DNA from: Jiangella asiatica
GTDB taxonomy: Bacteria > Actinomycetota > Actinomycetes > Jiangellales > Jiangellaceae
Reading direction: 5' to 3'
Assembly (NCBI RefSeq): GCF_004349065.1
Contig: NZ_SMKZ01000016.1
Span: forward strand, 62,001 to 126,000
Length of the DNA stretch: 64,000 nucleotides
The notes under the pieces are model-generated. The model was not told the origin of the DNA. It saw only the letters and a list, made by a program, of their open reading frames with translations, and searched no databases. Below are positions 35,617 through 45,327 of the stretch, piece after piece. The first letter of the stretch is position 1; each line of letters opens with the position of its first letter. A program made the translations under genes and the position numbers.

Positions 35617-35628
35617 CTACCATACCAG
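35617..35628. promoter_or_regulatory. Degenerate GntR-type operator upstream of the regulator gene
   Basis: CTACCATACCAG matches CTTGCATACTAG at 9 of 12 positions, 33 bp before the GntR start codon and overlapping a TACCAT -10 candidate. It suggests weak autoregulation. Confidence 0.45.
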
Positions 35629-35660
35629 TATTGCGAAATATCAAGAGTAGGATCACCGCC

Positions 35661-36386
35661 ATGGCAGGACGCCCGCTCGGCGCGGCGCGACGCAATCAGG
35701 TCGGCGTGCTTCGACGCGCCAGTACCCGAACGCATGTCTACACCGTTCTGCGACGCGCCATCGTCTCCCTGGAGCTCCCTCCGGGCCAGGCGCTGTCGGA
35801 GAACGAGCTCGCCGCACGCTACTCCGTCAGCCGTACCCCGGTGCGCGAAGCGCTCATCCGCCTCGCCGACGACGGCCTGGTGGAGGTCGTGCCCCAGCTG
35901 GGCACGTTCGTCTCACGCATCAGCGTGCGCGACGTCGTCGAGGTGCAGTTCATCCGCGAGACCCTCGAACGCGCCTCGCTCCCGCACGCGATCAAGCGGG
36001 TGAGCGCCGCTGACGAGAAACGCCTGCGGCGCCTGCTGGACGAGCAGGAGGAGGCCGAGCTCGAGGGCGACCTGCAGCATTGGTTCACCACCGACGAAAG
36101 CATCCACCGCAGCCTGCTCGAGATCGGCGGGCACCCGAAGATCTGGCCCATCGTGTCCTCGGCCAAGGCCCACCTCGACCGGGTCCGGATGCTCACGCTC
36201 CCCGACCCCGGCCTGCTGCACGAGCTGCACAGCCAGCACCGCGACATCGTCGAGAGCGTCATCGCCAAAGACCGCAGGCAGGCCGACCAGATCCTCCGGC
36301 GCCACCTGCGCCTGGCCGTGGACCTCCTCGAGGCGCTCGAGGCCGAGCATCCCGACTACTTCCTGCTCGACGCCGACGACGCCTGA
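35661..36386 (+). CDS. GntR family transcriptional regulator, FadR/FCD subfamily
   Basis: 241 residues; ATG at 35661 (GTAGGA upstream). N-terminal winged helix: VYTVLRRAIVSLELPPGQALSENELAARYSVSRTPVREALIRLADDGLVEV. The helical FCD domain follows, with candidate metal ligands Asp and His in TDESIHRSL, His in LHSQHRDIV and His in ILRRHLRLAV. FCD-type GntR proteins bind sugar acids, keto acids or other small carboxylates and typically repress catabolic genes by binding TNGTNNNACNA-like palindromes. The motif CTTGYATACTAG, repeated through the window, is of this type, which makes this protein the natural regulator of the locus. Confidence 0.9.
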   Translation: MAGRPLGAARRNQVGVLRRASTRTHVYTVLRRAIVSLELPPGQALSENELAARYSVSRTPVREALIRLADDGLVEVVPQLGTFVSRISVRDVVEVQFIRETLERASLPHAIKRVSAADEKRLRRLLDEQEEAELEGDLQHWFTTDESIHRSLLEIGGHPKIWPIVSSAKAHLDRVRMLTLPDPGLLHELHSQHRDIVESVIAKDRRQADQILRRHLRLAVDLLEALEAEHPDYFLLDADDA

Positions 36387-36597
36387 TACCCCCTGCCGGC
36401 CCGCGTGCGATGTCGGCGACATCACGAGGATTGTGTGTGCTTGACCATGCTTGTATGCCTGGTGAAGCACGAGAACACCTCGTGATTCCCCGCGCCGCCG
36501 AGCCACAGGCGGGGAGGGCAGGGCGGGCTTCCTGCTCGACGCCGACGCCTCGTCGCTGCATGGCGACCCGCGCGGTTCATCGAGTATCGCGTTCCTC
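36387..36597. other. Intergenic region with weak operator and short direct repeat
   Basis: No convincing gene. CTTGTATGCCTG at 36450-36461 matches the operator motif at 9 of 12 positions. The 20-mer CTTCCTGCTCGACGCCGACG at 36528-36547 exactly repeats the last codons of the GntR gene (36359-36378), which looks like a remnant of a partial duplication. Confidence 0.4.
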
Positions 36598-36634
36598 TTG
36601 ACGTGCGGCCATTCTGGTTATACTAGTATGGCAG
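36598..36634 (+). promoter_or_regulatory. Promoter and operator of the GH172-importer operon
   Basis: TTGACG (36598-36603), 15 bp, TATACT (36619-36624). The -10 lies within the perfect 10-bp palindrome ATACTAGTAT (36620-36629), and CTAGTATGGCAG (36623-36634) is identical to the copy at the promoter of the long minus-strand operon at 17941. Confidence 0.65.
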
Positions 36635-36658
36635 GTCATCAAGGAGGCTGGTCAGCAG

Positions 36659-37741
36659 ATGAATCCGATGCTCGGCGAAATCGGCAGCCACATGGGCAAT
36701 CTCCACCGGCTGTCAGACGCCCGTTCTCGTTCGATTTCGGCCGAGAACCCCACAGGTGAGAGGGGTAATGGCGCACTCGCCACCGACGGCCCCGGCGCGC
36801 ACGCCGCCCGCGACCTCGGGCCGGGGTGGAAGATCCGCCCGGCGGTGAGCATCCCCGCCGGCACCACGTTCGACCTCGCCGACATCGAGGGCCCCGGCTC
36901 CATCCAGCAGATCTGGATGACCGCCACCGTCAGCCCACGGCTCCTGGTGCTGCGGGTGTACTGGGACGACCAGGAGAATCCGTCGGTCCAGACGCCGGTC
37001 GGCGACTTCTTCGCCTCCGGGTGGGGACCGTTCGAGCAGATCAGCTCGCTGGCGGTGTGCGTGAACCCGAGCAACGGCTTCAACTGCTACTGGCAGATGC
37101 CGTTCCGCCGGCGGTGCCGGATGACCGTCGAGAACCTCGCCGACAACGACGCCACCCTCTTCTACCAGGTCAACTACCAGCTGACGGACGTCCCCGAGGA
37201 CGCCGCCTACTTCCACGCCCAGTTCCGGCGCACCAACCCGCTCCCCTACCTCGACGTCTACCGCATCCTCGACGGCGTCCGCGGTCCCGGCCACTACGTG
37301 GGCACCTACGTGGCCTGGGGCGTCAACAACAGCGGATGGTGGGGCGAGGGGGAGCTCAAGTTCCACCTGGACGGCGAGACGTCGCCCACCATCTGCGGCA
37401 CCGGCACCGAGGACTACTTCTGCGGCGCCTGGGGGTTCCACGTGGAGGGCCGTTACCAGCCGTTCACCACGCCGTACGCCGGCATGCCGCACGTCATCCA
37501 GCCCGACGGCAGCAGCGCCAACCAGACGCAGACCAGGTTCGGCCTCTACCGGTGGCACATCACCGACCCGATCCGGTTCGAGTCCGGCCTGGACGTCACG
37601 ATGCAGGCGCTGGGCTGGCGAAGCGGCGGCCGGTACCTGCCGTTGCAGGACGACATCGCGTCGGTCGCCTACTGGTACCAGGCTCTGCCGACCGCGCCGT
37701 TCCCGGAGTTCCCGGACCGCGACGCGCTGGAGATCGTCTGA
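36659..37741 (+). CDS. DUF2961 family protein (GH172, putative exo-alpha-D-arabinofuranosidase)
   Basis: 360 residues; ATG at 36659, AAGGAGG 12 bases upstream. GH172 features: TTFDLADIEGPGSIQQIWMT, LRVYWDDQENPSVQTPVGDFFASG, GEGELKFHLDGE, CGTGTEDYFCGAWG (catalytic region) and LYRWHITDPIRFESGLDVTMQ. No signal peptide. It is the first gene upstream of the Opp-type importer genes, which suggests that imported oligosaccharides are trimmed inside the cell. A second, divergent GH172 lies at 28155. Confidence 0.87.
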   Translation: MNPMLGEIGSHMGNLHRLSDARSRSISAENPTGERGNGALATDGPGAHAARDLGPGWKIRPAVSIPAGTTFDLADIEGPGSIQQIWMTATVSPRLLVLRVYWDDQENPSVQTPVGDFFASGWGPFEQISSLAVCVNPSNGFNCYWQMPFRRRCRMTVENLADNDATLFYQVNYQLTDVPEDAAYFHAQFRRTNPLPYLDVYRILDGVRGPGHYVGTYVAWGVNNSGWWGEGELKFHLDGETSPTICGTGTEDYFCGAWGFHVEGRYQPFTTPYAGMPHVIQPDGSSANQTQTRFGLYRWHITDPIRFESGLDVTMQALGWRSGGRYLPLQDDIASVAYWYQALPTAPFPEFPDRDALEIV

Positions 37742-37816
37742 CCATGGTGCGCAGCCCGCGCGCGCCCCGCCTGAAAGTCCTGTCGCGTCGATACGGACGC
37801 AGAGGGGTTGATGACG

Positions 37817-39634
37817 ATGGGTGAGCACGGGCCCGCGCGACTGACGCGGCGCCGGTTCCTCCGCGACAGCGCGGCCGGCGGCGCAGCGCTCGGCAGCGTC
37901 GCTCTCGGCGGTGCCGCGGCGCTGCTCTCCGCCTGCGAGGGCGGTGGCGGCACTCCGGGCGACGACCGGCGCGCCCGGACGGTGCGCTTCGACCTCAACC
38001 GCCGCATCGAGTCGCCGGAGCTGTGGAACCCGCTGGCGCCGGGGTTCCGCGACGACAGCGGGTTCAACGCCGCGCTGTGCGAGCCGCTGTTCATGCTGAA
38101 CTACGAGACCGGCGAGATCGAGCCGTGGCTGGGCTTGGAGTTCACGTCCAACGACACCCTCGACGTGTGGACGCTGCGCCTGCGCGACGGCGTCACCTGG
38201 TCCGACGGCGAGGCGTTCGACGCCGACGACGTCGTGTTCACCACCGAGCTGCTCCGGACCGGCCCGGCCGAGATCAACTTCGGCCATGCGATCGCGATCC
38301 AGCGCTGGGTGGCCGCGGTCCGCGCGGTCGACCCGCTCACCGTCGAGTTCACCCTGACCGCACCGAACCCGCGGTTCCAACTCGACCACTTCGCGGTGAA
38401 GATCGTGCGCTGCATCCCGATCCTGCCCGAGCACATCTGGGCCGGGCAGGACCCGCTCACGTTCCAGAACTACGACCTCGACCAGGGCTGGCCCGTGTTC
38501 ACCGGCCCCTACAAGCTCACCAGCACCGGCCAGAGCCTGGTCACCTGGGAGCGCGACCCCGAATGGTGGGGCGTCGACGCCGGCTTCCAGGAGCTGCCGG
38601 CACCGGAGTTCCTCGAGTTCGAGGTCGCGGAGACCGAGGAGGTCCGGGTCGCCCGGGCCGGGGACAACGAGTTCGACGTGCTCGACGACGTGAGCGGTGG
38701 CGCGTTCGAGACCCTGCGGGCGCGCAACGAACGCTTCGTCAGCTGGTACCCCGAGCTCCCCTACGCCTGGGAAGACCCGTGCACGCGGCTGTTCTCCCTG
38801 AACAACGCCGTCGAGCCGTGGAACGACCGCGACCTGCGCTGGGCGGTGAACTTCGCCGTCGACAAGGACCAGATCGTCGAGATCGCCTACGAGGGCACCA
38901 CCTCCAAGCCGCGGATGTTCTTCCCGCCGTACCCGCCGCTGGAGGTCTACGTCGACCTGCTCGAGGAAGCCGGCGTATTCGAGGAGTATCCGATCCTCGA
39001 CCACGACCCGGACCGCGCGCGGCAGCTGATCGAGTCCAAGGGCTGGACGAGTGACGGCGAGGGGTACTACAGCCGGGACGGAGTCGAGCTGACCCTGCAG
39101 ATCGACGTGATCTCCGAGGGCTCGGAGGGCATCCGACTGGCCAACGTGGTCTCCGAGCAGCTCCAGCTCGCCGGCATCCGCACCACGCTGCGGCGGCTGG
39201 CCTTCGCCACGTTCGCCGAGAACCTCGCGCAGGGTGCCTTCGAGGCCGCGGTCGACTTCTCGGCCTGCGGCTCGGTCAGCGAGCCGTGGTTCTCGATGGA
39301 CCTGTTCCACCAGCGCCGCGTGGTCCCGCTCGGCCAGCCGGCCGACGGCAACGCGGTGCGCTGGGCCAACGCCGAGTACAGCCGGCACGTCGACGCGATG
39401 GCCGGGCTCCCGCTGGGCGACCCCCGGATCGAGGGGCACTTCATCGCCGCTGCCCGCGAGTACCTGCGCGACCTGCCGTTCTTCCCGGCCGCGCACGCCA
39501 AGAAGCTCTACTGCTTCAACACCACCTACTGGACCGGGTGGGCGACGTCGGAGGACAACTACATCCACCCGCCGCCCGCCGTGAACTCCAGTCACCGCAT
39601 CATCCACCACCTGCGCCCGGCCACCGACGGCTGA
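37817..39634 (+). CDS. Tat-exported family-5 solute-binding lipoprotein, copy 1
   Basis: 605 residues; ATG at 37817 is preferred because the paralogue also begins with Met-Gly and because GAGGGG lies 9 bases upstream; 37811 is the alternative. The signal has a twin-arginine (LTRRRFLRDS) and lipobox LSAC. Mature region: LCEPLFMLNYETGEIEPWLG, LRDGVTWSDGEAFDADDVVFT, and RWAVNFAVDKDQIVEIAYEG, all typical of SBP_bac_5. Family members bind peptides or oligosaccharides. It heads the importer set with a collinear paralogue next door. Confidence 0.9.
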   Translation: MGEHGPARLTRRRFLRDSAAGGAALGSVALGGAAALLSACEGGGGTPGDDRRARTVRFDLNRRIESPELWNPLAPGFRDDSGFNAALCEPLFMLNYETGEIEPWLGLEFTSNDTLDVWTLRLRDGVTWSDGEAFDADDVVFTTELLRTGPAEINFGHAIAIQRWVAAVRAVDPLTVEFTLTAPNPRFQLDHFAVKIVRCIPILPEHIWAGQDPLTFQNYDLDQGWPVFTGPYKLTSTGQSLVTWERDPEWWGVDAGFQELPAPEFLEFEVAETEEVRVARAGDNEFDVLDDVSGGAFETLRARNERFVSWYPELPYAWEDPCTRLFSLNNAVEPWNDRDLRWAVNFAVDKDQIVEIAYEGTTSKPRMFFPPYPPLEVYVDLLEEAGVFEEYPILDHDPDRARQLIESKGWTSDGEGYYSRDGVELTLQIDVISEGSEGIRLANVVSEQLQLAGIRTTLRRLAFATFAENLAQGAFEAAVDFSACGSVSEPWFSMDLFHQRRVVPLGQPADGNAVRWANAEYSRHVDAMAGLPLGDPRIEGHFIAAAREYLRDLPFFPAAHAKKLYCFNTTYWTGWATSEDNYIHPPPAVNSSHRIIHHLRPATDG

Positions 39635-39668
39635 CCGGCGCATGGAATCCGAAAGGAGTGTGGTCGCC

Positions 39669-41507
39669 ATGGGTGACGACCTGCCCCGCCCGCTCGGGCC
39701 TGCGGAGCTGTCCCGACGACGTTTCCTCCAGGGCACGGCTGGCTTCGCCCTGGTGCCGATCACCGCGACTCTCGCGGCCTGCGAGGGGGGATCACCGAGC
39801 CCCGGCGGCGAGGGCGACGGCGACAGCCGGCGGGCCCGCACGCTGCGGCTGCCCATCACCTCACGCATCGCCTCGCCGAACCTGTGGAACCCGATGGCGC
39901 CGGGGATGCGTGACGACGCCGGATTCCAGTGCGCGCTCAGCGAGCCGCTGTTCATGCTGAACTACGAGACCAGCGAGATCGAGCCATGGCTGGGCGAGGA
40001 GTTCACACCCAACGAGACCCTCGACGTGTGGACGCTACGCATCCGCGACGGCATCACGTGGTCCGACGGCGAGGTCTACGACGCGGACGATGTGGTGTTC
40101 ACCATCGAGCTGCTCCGGACCGGCCCGGCCGAGATCAACTTCGCGCATGCGATCGAGATGCAGAAGTGGGTCCGGTCGGTCCGCAAGGTCGACCCGCTGA
40201 CCGTCGAGTTCACGCTGACCGCGCCCAACCCGCGGTTCCAGCTGGACTACTTCTCGGTCAAGATCTTCCGCAGCATCGTGATCCTGCCTGAGCACATCTG
40301 GGCCGGACAGGACCCCCTGACGTTCGAGAACTACGACCCCGAGCAGGGCTGGCCGGTGTTCACCGGGCCGTACAAGCTCGCCAGCGCCTCGGAGAACCTG
40401 GTGACGTGGGAGCGCGACCCCAACTGGTGGGGCGCCAAAGCCGGCTTCCAGGAGCTGCCGGAGCCGGAGTTCATCGAGTTCGAGGCCGCCGAGACCGAGG
40501 AGATCCTGGTGGCGCGGGCGTCGAACAACGAGTTCGACTTCCTGGACGACATCACCACCGGCGCGTACGAGACGATGCACGGCCGCAACGAGTCGATGGT
40601 GTCGTGGAACCCGGACCGGCCATACTCGTGGGCCGACCCGTGCACACGGTTGTTCTCGTTCAACACCGCGCTGGCGCCGTGGGACGACCGCGACATGCGA
40701 TGGGCGGTCAACTTCGCCGTCGACAAGGACGAGATCGTCGACATCGCCTACGAGGGTTCGACGACGAAGGCGGCTATGTTCTTCCCGCCGTACGAAGGTC
40801 TCGAGCGCTACGTCCAGCTGCTGGAGGACGAGGGGGTGTTCGAGGAGTTCCCGATCCTGGAGCACGACCCCGACCGCGCCGCACAGCTCATCGAGTCCAA
40901 GGGCTGGACGCGCAGCGGCGACGGGTACTACACGCTGGACGGCCGCGAGCTGACCCTGCAGATCGACACCCCGACGGAGGCGACCGAGCTGTCCCGGTAC
41001 GCCGAGGTCATCGCCGAGCAGCTGGAACGCGTCGGCATCCGGGCCTCGCTGCGACGGCTGGCCTTCCCGACGTTCGCCGACAACATCAAGCTCGGCGAGT
41101 TCGAGGCGGCCAGCGACTTCTCCGCCTGCGGCTCGGTCAGTGAGCCGTGGTACTCGATGGACCTCTACCACCAGCGCCGCGTGGCACCGGTGGGCCAGGC
41201 CTCCGGCGGCGGCGCCACGACGACCGGCGGCAACGGGGTCCGCTGGGCCAATGCCGAGTACAGCCGCCAGGTCGACGCGATGGCCAGCCTGCCGCTGGGC
41301 GACCCCCGAATCGACGAGCACTTCGTCGCGGCGGCCCGCGAGTACCTGCGCGACCTGCCGTTCTTCGCCGCCGCGCACGCCAAGAAGCTGTACAGCCACA
41401 ACACCACCTACTGGACCGGATGGCCGAGCCGGGAGGACGCCTACATCCAGCCGCCGGTGGTCTGGAACTCCAGCCACCGCATCATCCACAACCTGCAGCG
41501 GGCCTGA
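39669..41507 (+). CDS. Tat-exported family-5 solute-binding lipoprotein, copy 2
   Basis: 612 residues; ATG at 39669 with AAGGAG upstream. Collinear with the previous protein throughout: Tat motif ELSRRRFLQG, lipobox LAAC, LSEPLFMLNYETSEIEPWLG, RWAVNFAVDKDEIVDIAYEG, and the same C-terminal HAKKLY...TTYWTGW element. The main difference is a Gly/Thr-rich insertion (ASGGGATTTGGNG) near residue 515. Recent tandem duplication with divergence suggests two related ligands served by one permease. Confidence 0.9.
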   Translation: MGDDLPRPLGPAELSRRRFLQGTAGFALVPITATLAACEGGSPSPGGEGDGDSRRARTLRLPITSRIASPNLWNPMAPGMRDDAGFQCALSEPLFMLNYETSEIEPWLGEEFTPNETLDVWTLRIRDGITWSDGEVYDADDVVFTIELLRTGPAEINFAHAIEMQKWVRSVRKVDPLTVEFTLTAPNPRFQLDYFSVKIFRSIVILPEHIWAGQDPLTFENYDPEQGWPVFTGPYKLASASENLVTWERDPNWWGAKAGFQELPEPEFIEFEAAETEEILVARASNNEFDFLDDITTGAYETMHGRNESMVSWNPDRPYSWADPCTRLFSFNTALAPWDDRDMRWAVNFAVDKDEIVDIAYEGSTTKAAMFFPPYEGLERYVQLLEDEGVFEEFPILEHDPDRAAQLIESKGWTRSGDGYYTLDGRELTLQIDTPTEATELSRYAEVIAEQLERVGIRASLRRLAFPTFADNIKLGEFEAASDFSACGSVSEPWYSMDLYHQRRVAPVGQASGGGATTTGGNGVRWANAEYSRQVDAMASLPLGDPRIDEHFVAAAREYLRDLPFFAAAHAKKLYSHNTTYWTGWPSREDAYIQPPVVWNSSHRIIHNLQRA

Positions 41508-41508
41508 C

Positions 41509-42519
41509 GTGCGCGGTCTCACCTGGGGGTACGTGGCTCGCCGGCTGGGCATGTATGTGTTCACGCTGTGGCTGAGCGCGACCATCATGTTCTTCATCCC
41601 GCGCCTGTCCGGCGACCCGGTCGAGGGCATGGTGGCCCGCATCACGATGCAGTCCGGCCACGTCGCTGGCGGTGAGGAGCTGATCGCGGCGTGGCGGGAG
41701 CGGTTCGGCCTGGACGACCCGCTCTTCGTGCAGTACCTGACCTACCTGCGCAACATGCTCACGTTCGACTTCGGCTACTCGCTGGCGAACTTCCCCACCG
41801 AGGTCAACAGCCTGATCGGCCGCGCGGTCCCGTGGACGCTCGGGCTGCTCACCGTGGCGACGGTGCTGTCGTTCGTGCTGGGCACCGTGATCGGCGCGCT
41901 GCTGGCGTGGCGGCGCACCCCGCGCCTGCTGCGGGTGCTCATGCCCCTCTCGCTGACGTTCACCGCGATCCCGTTCTACATCCTCGGGATCCTGCTGATC
42001 TACCTGTTCGTGTTCACGCTTCGGCTGTTCCCGGTGTCGGGCGGGTATCGCAGCGGGTTGACGCCCGACGCGTTCGATCCGGCCTTCGTGAACAGCGTCA
42101 TCCAGCACGGCACGCTGCCGGCGCTGTCGATCGTCGTCGCCAGCATGGGCGTGTGGGCGCTGGGCATGCGCGGCATGATGATCACCGTCGAGGGTGAGGA
42201 CTACCTCACGCTCGCCAACGCCAAGGGCCTGCGGCCGGGCCGCATCCTGTTCCAGTACCAGATCCGCAACGCCATGCTCCCGCAGGTCACCGCCCTGGTG
42301 CTCGGCCTGGGCGGCCTGGTCGGCGGCACCGTCCTGGTGGAGTACCTGTTCGGCTATCCCGGCACCGGGGCGCTGCTCTACCAGGCGATCACGAACGCCG
42401 ACTTCACCCTGATCCAGGGCATCGTCTTCATCCTCATCCTCACAACGGTCACAGCGGTGTTGATCATCGATCTGGTCTACCCGCTGCTGGACCCGCGCAT
42501 CACCTACGAGAGGAGGTGA
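41509..42519 (+). CDS. Opp/Dpp-type ABC permease (first subunit, DppB-like)
   Basis: 336 residues from a GTG at 41509, one base after the preceding stop. Six helices; N-terminal RRLGMYVFTLWLSATIMFFIPRLSGDPV, the binding-protein-dependent transport EAA loop LTLANAKGLRPGRILFQYQIRNAMLPQVTAL, and the C-terminal FGYPGTGALLYQAITNADF are diagnostic of DppB. Works with the next permease and two ATPases. Confidence 0.93.
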   Translation: MRGLTWGYVARRLGMYVFTLWLSATIMFFIPRLSGDPVEGMVARITMQSGHVAGGEELIAAWRERFGLDDPLFVQYLTYLRNMLTFDFGYSLANFPTEVNSLIGRAVPWTLGLLTVATVLSFVLGTVIGALLAWRRTPRLLRVLMPLSLTFTAIPFYILGILLIYLFVFTLRLFPVSGGYRSGLTPDAFDPAFVNSVIQHGTLPALSIVVASMGVWALGMRGMMITVEGEDYLTLANAKGLRPGRILFQYQIRNAMLPQVTALVLGLGGLVGGTVLVEYLFGYPGTGALLYQAITNADFTLIQGIVFILILTTVTAVLIIDLVYPLLDPRITYERR

Positions 42520-42522
42520 CGG

Positions 42523-43436
<914 letters not shown>

Positions 43437-43440
<4 letters not shown>

Positions 43441-44420
43441 CCGGCGACCAGAACGTGCTGCGGGTCAGGGACCTGCGGGTGCACTACGGCACCGGCCGCG
43501 GCGACATCATCGCCGTCAACGGCGTCAGCTTCGACGTGCGCGCCGGCGAGACCCTCGGCCTGGTCGGCGAGTCAGGCTCCGGCAAGTCCACCACGGCGAT
43601 GGCCCTGCTGCGGCTGGTGTCGCCGCCGGGACGGATCGTGGGCGGCACGGTCATGCTGCACGGCGAGGACCTGCTGGCCGCCGACGAGCGCACGCTGCGG
43701 CGCCGGCGCTGGTCGGAGGTGTCGCTGATCCCCCAGGGCTCGATGAACTCGCTGAACCCCGTCCTGCGGGTGGGCGACCAGATCGTCGACGTCATCCGCA
43801 CCCACGAGGGCCGCGCTCGCGGTGCCGCGCTCACCGAGCGGGTGACCGGCCTGCTCGAGACGGTGGGACTGCCGCCACGGGTGATGCGCCTGTACCCGCA
43901 CGAGCTGTCCGGCGGGATGAAGCAGCGCGCGTGCATCGCGATGGCCATCGCGCTGAGCCCGTCGCTGATCATCGCCGACGAGCCGACCAGTGCCCTGGAC
44001 GTCGTCGTGCAACGCGTCGTGGCCCGCACCCTGATGGAGGTGAAGGACCGGCTGAACAGCTCGATGATCCTGATCGGCCACGACATGGCGCTGCAGGCGC
44101 ACCTGGTCGACCGGATCGCGGTCATGTACGCGGGCAACATCGTGGAGATCGGCCCGGTCGCGGAGATCTTCCGCGACCCGCGGCACCCGTACACGCGCCA
44201 CCTCATCGCGTCGGTGCCGTCCATCCACCGGCGCAAGCCGATCGTCCCGTCTGAGCTGCGCTTCCCCGACCACGGCCGAGGCACGCTTCTCAGCCGAGGA
44301 CGGCAGATGTCCAGTCGGCGGCGTCCAGTTGATCTGTACGAGGTCAGTCCCGGCCACTTCGCCGCGCGCGCCGACGACGAGACCTGGGCCGTCACCGAGG
44401 AGGACCCGACCCATGCCTGA
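43437..44420 (+). CDS. Opp/Dpp-type ABC ATPase (DppD-like)
   Basis: 327 residues; ATG overlaps the permease stop (ATGA). Walker A GESGSGKST, Q-loop LIPQGSMNSLNP, signature LSGGMKQR, Walker B LIIADEPTSALD, switch IGHD. The C-terminus has the HPYTRHLIASVPS oligopeptide-transporter element but no Cys cluster, unlike many OppD proteins. Confidence 0.93.
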
Positions 44421-45258
44421 GCCGCTGCTCGCCGTCCGCGGCGCCACCAAGGTCTACGGCAAACGCCAGAACGCCGTCACGGCCCTGCGCGACGTCGACC
44501 TCACCATCGCCGACGGCGCCGCCAGCATCACGACCATCGCCGGCGAGAGCGGCAGCGGGAAGACGACGCTGGCCGACGCGATCCTCGGCTTCACCGGGCT
44601 CACGTCGGGCAGCATCACCTACCGCGGCCGCGACCTCGCCGGGCTGAGCCGCCGCGGGCGGCTGGAGTACCGCCGCGAGGTGCAGGCGATCTTCCAGGAC
44701 CCCTTCGGCGTCTACAACCCGTTCTACCGGATGCGGCACATCTTCGACGTCGCCGTCCGCCGCTTCGACCTGGCACCGGACAAGCGGGCCGCCCAGCGGC
44801 TGGTCGACGAGGCGCTGGCCGTGGTCGGGCTGCGGGCGGACGAGGTGCTCGACAAGCACCCGCACCAGCTCTCCGGCGGCCAGCGACAGCGGATGATGAT
44901 GGCGCGCGCGTACCTGCTCAAACCGCGGCTGATCGTCGCCGACGAGCCGGTCTCGATGGTGGACGCGTCGGTGCGCGCGATGATCCTCGACATCATGCTC
45001 CGGCTTCGCGACGAGCACGGCATCTCGTTCCTCTACATCACCCACGACCTCAGTACGGCGTACCAGATCGGTGACGACATCTGCATCCTCTACCGCGGCG
45101 AGATCGTGGAGCGCGGCGAGACCCGCGCCGTCATCGACGCGCCGCAACACGAGTACTCGAAGCTGCTGATCGGTTCGATCCCGGTGCCCGACCCCGAGGT
45201 CGTGTGGGACCTCGACGCACCGGTGAGCCTCACCGGCGAATCCGCACGAACTCCCTGA
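44413..45258 (+). CDS. Opp/Dpp-type ABC ATPase (DppF-like)
   Basis: 281 residues; ATG at 44413 overlaps the previous gene by 8 nt. Walker A GESGSGKTT, Q-loop IFQDPFGVYNPF, signature LSGGQRQRMMMARA, Walker B LIVADEPVSMVD (Val-Ser where many have Thr-Ser), switch ITHD. Completes the importer started at 37817. Its 3' end overlaps an antisense gene remnant. Confidence 0.93.
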   Translation: MPEPLLAVRGATKVYGKRQNAVTALRDVDLTIADGAASITTIAGESGSGKTTLADAILGFTGLTSGSITYRGRDLAGLSRRGRLEYRREVQAIFQDPFGVYNPFYRMRHIFDVAVRRFDLAPDKRAAQRLVDEALAVVGLRADEVLDKHPHQLSGGQRQRMMMARAYLLKPRLIVADEPVSMVDASVRAMILDIMLRLRDEHGISFLYITHDLSTAYQIGDDICILYRGEIVERGETRAVIDAPQHEYSKLLIGSIPVPDPEVVWDLDAPVSLTGESARTP

Positions 45259-45325
45259 CCTGCTCGGTCATGGCCCGCCCGGTGGGCAGCCGCTTCATCG
45301 ACGAGGCGCCGTAGAAGCCCGACGG
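45230..45325 (-). pseudogene. C-terminal remnant of a PEP-hydrolase-like TIM-barrel gene
   Basis: The minus-strand frame ending at 45230 reads SGFYGASSMKRLPTGRAM followed by a short charged tail and a stop. GFYGASSMERLP-like sequence is the C-terminal signature I recall for the TIM-barrel (PEP hydrolase-like) proteins usually encoded beside Tm-1-like/UPF0261 genes. Only about 30 residues remain, directly downstream of the Tm-1-like gene, so the partner seems to have been deleted when the importer operon was joined here. Confidence 0.5.
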
Positions 45326-45327
45326 AC

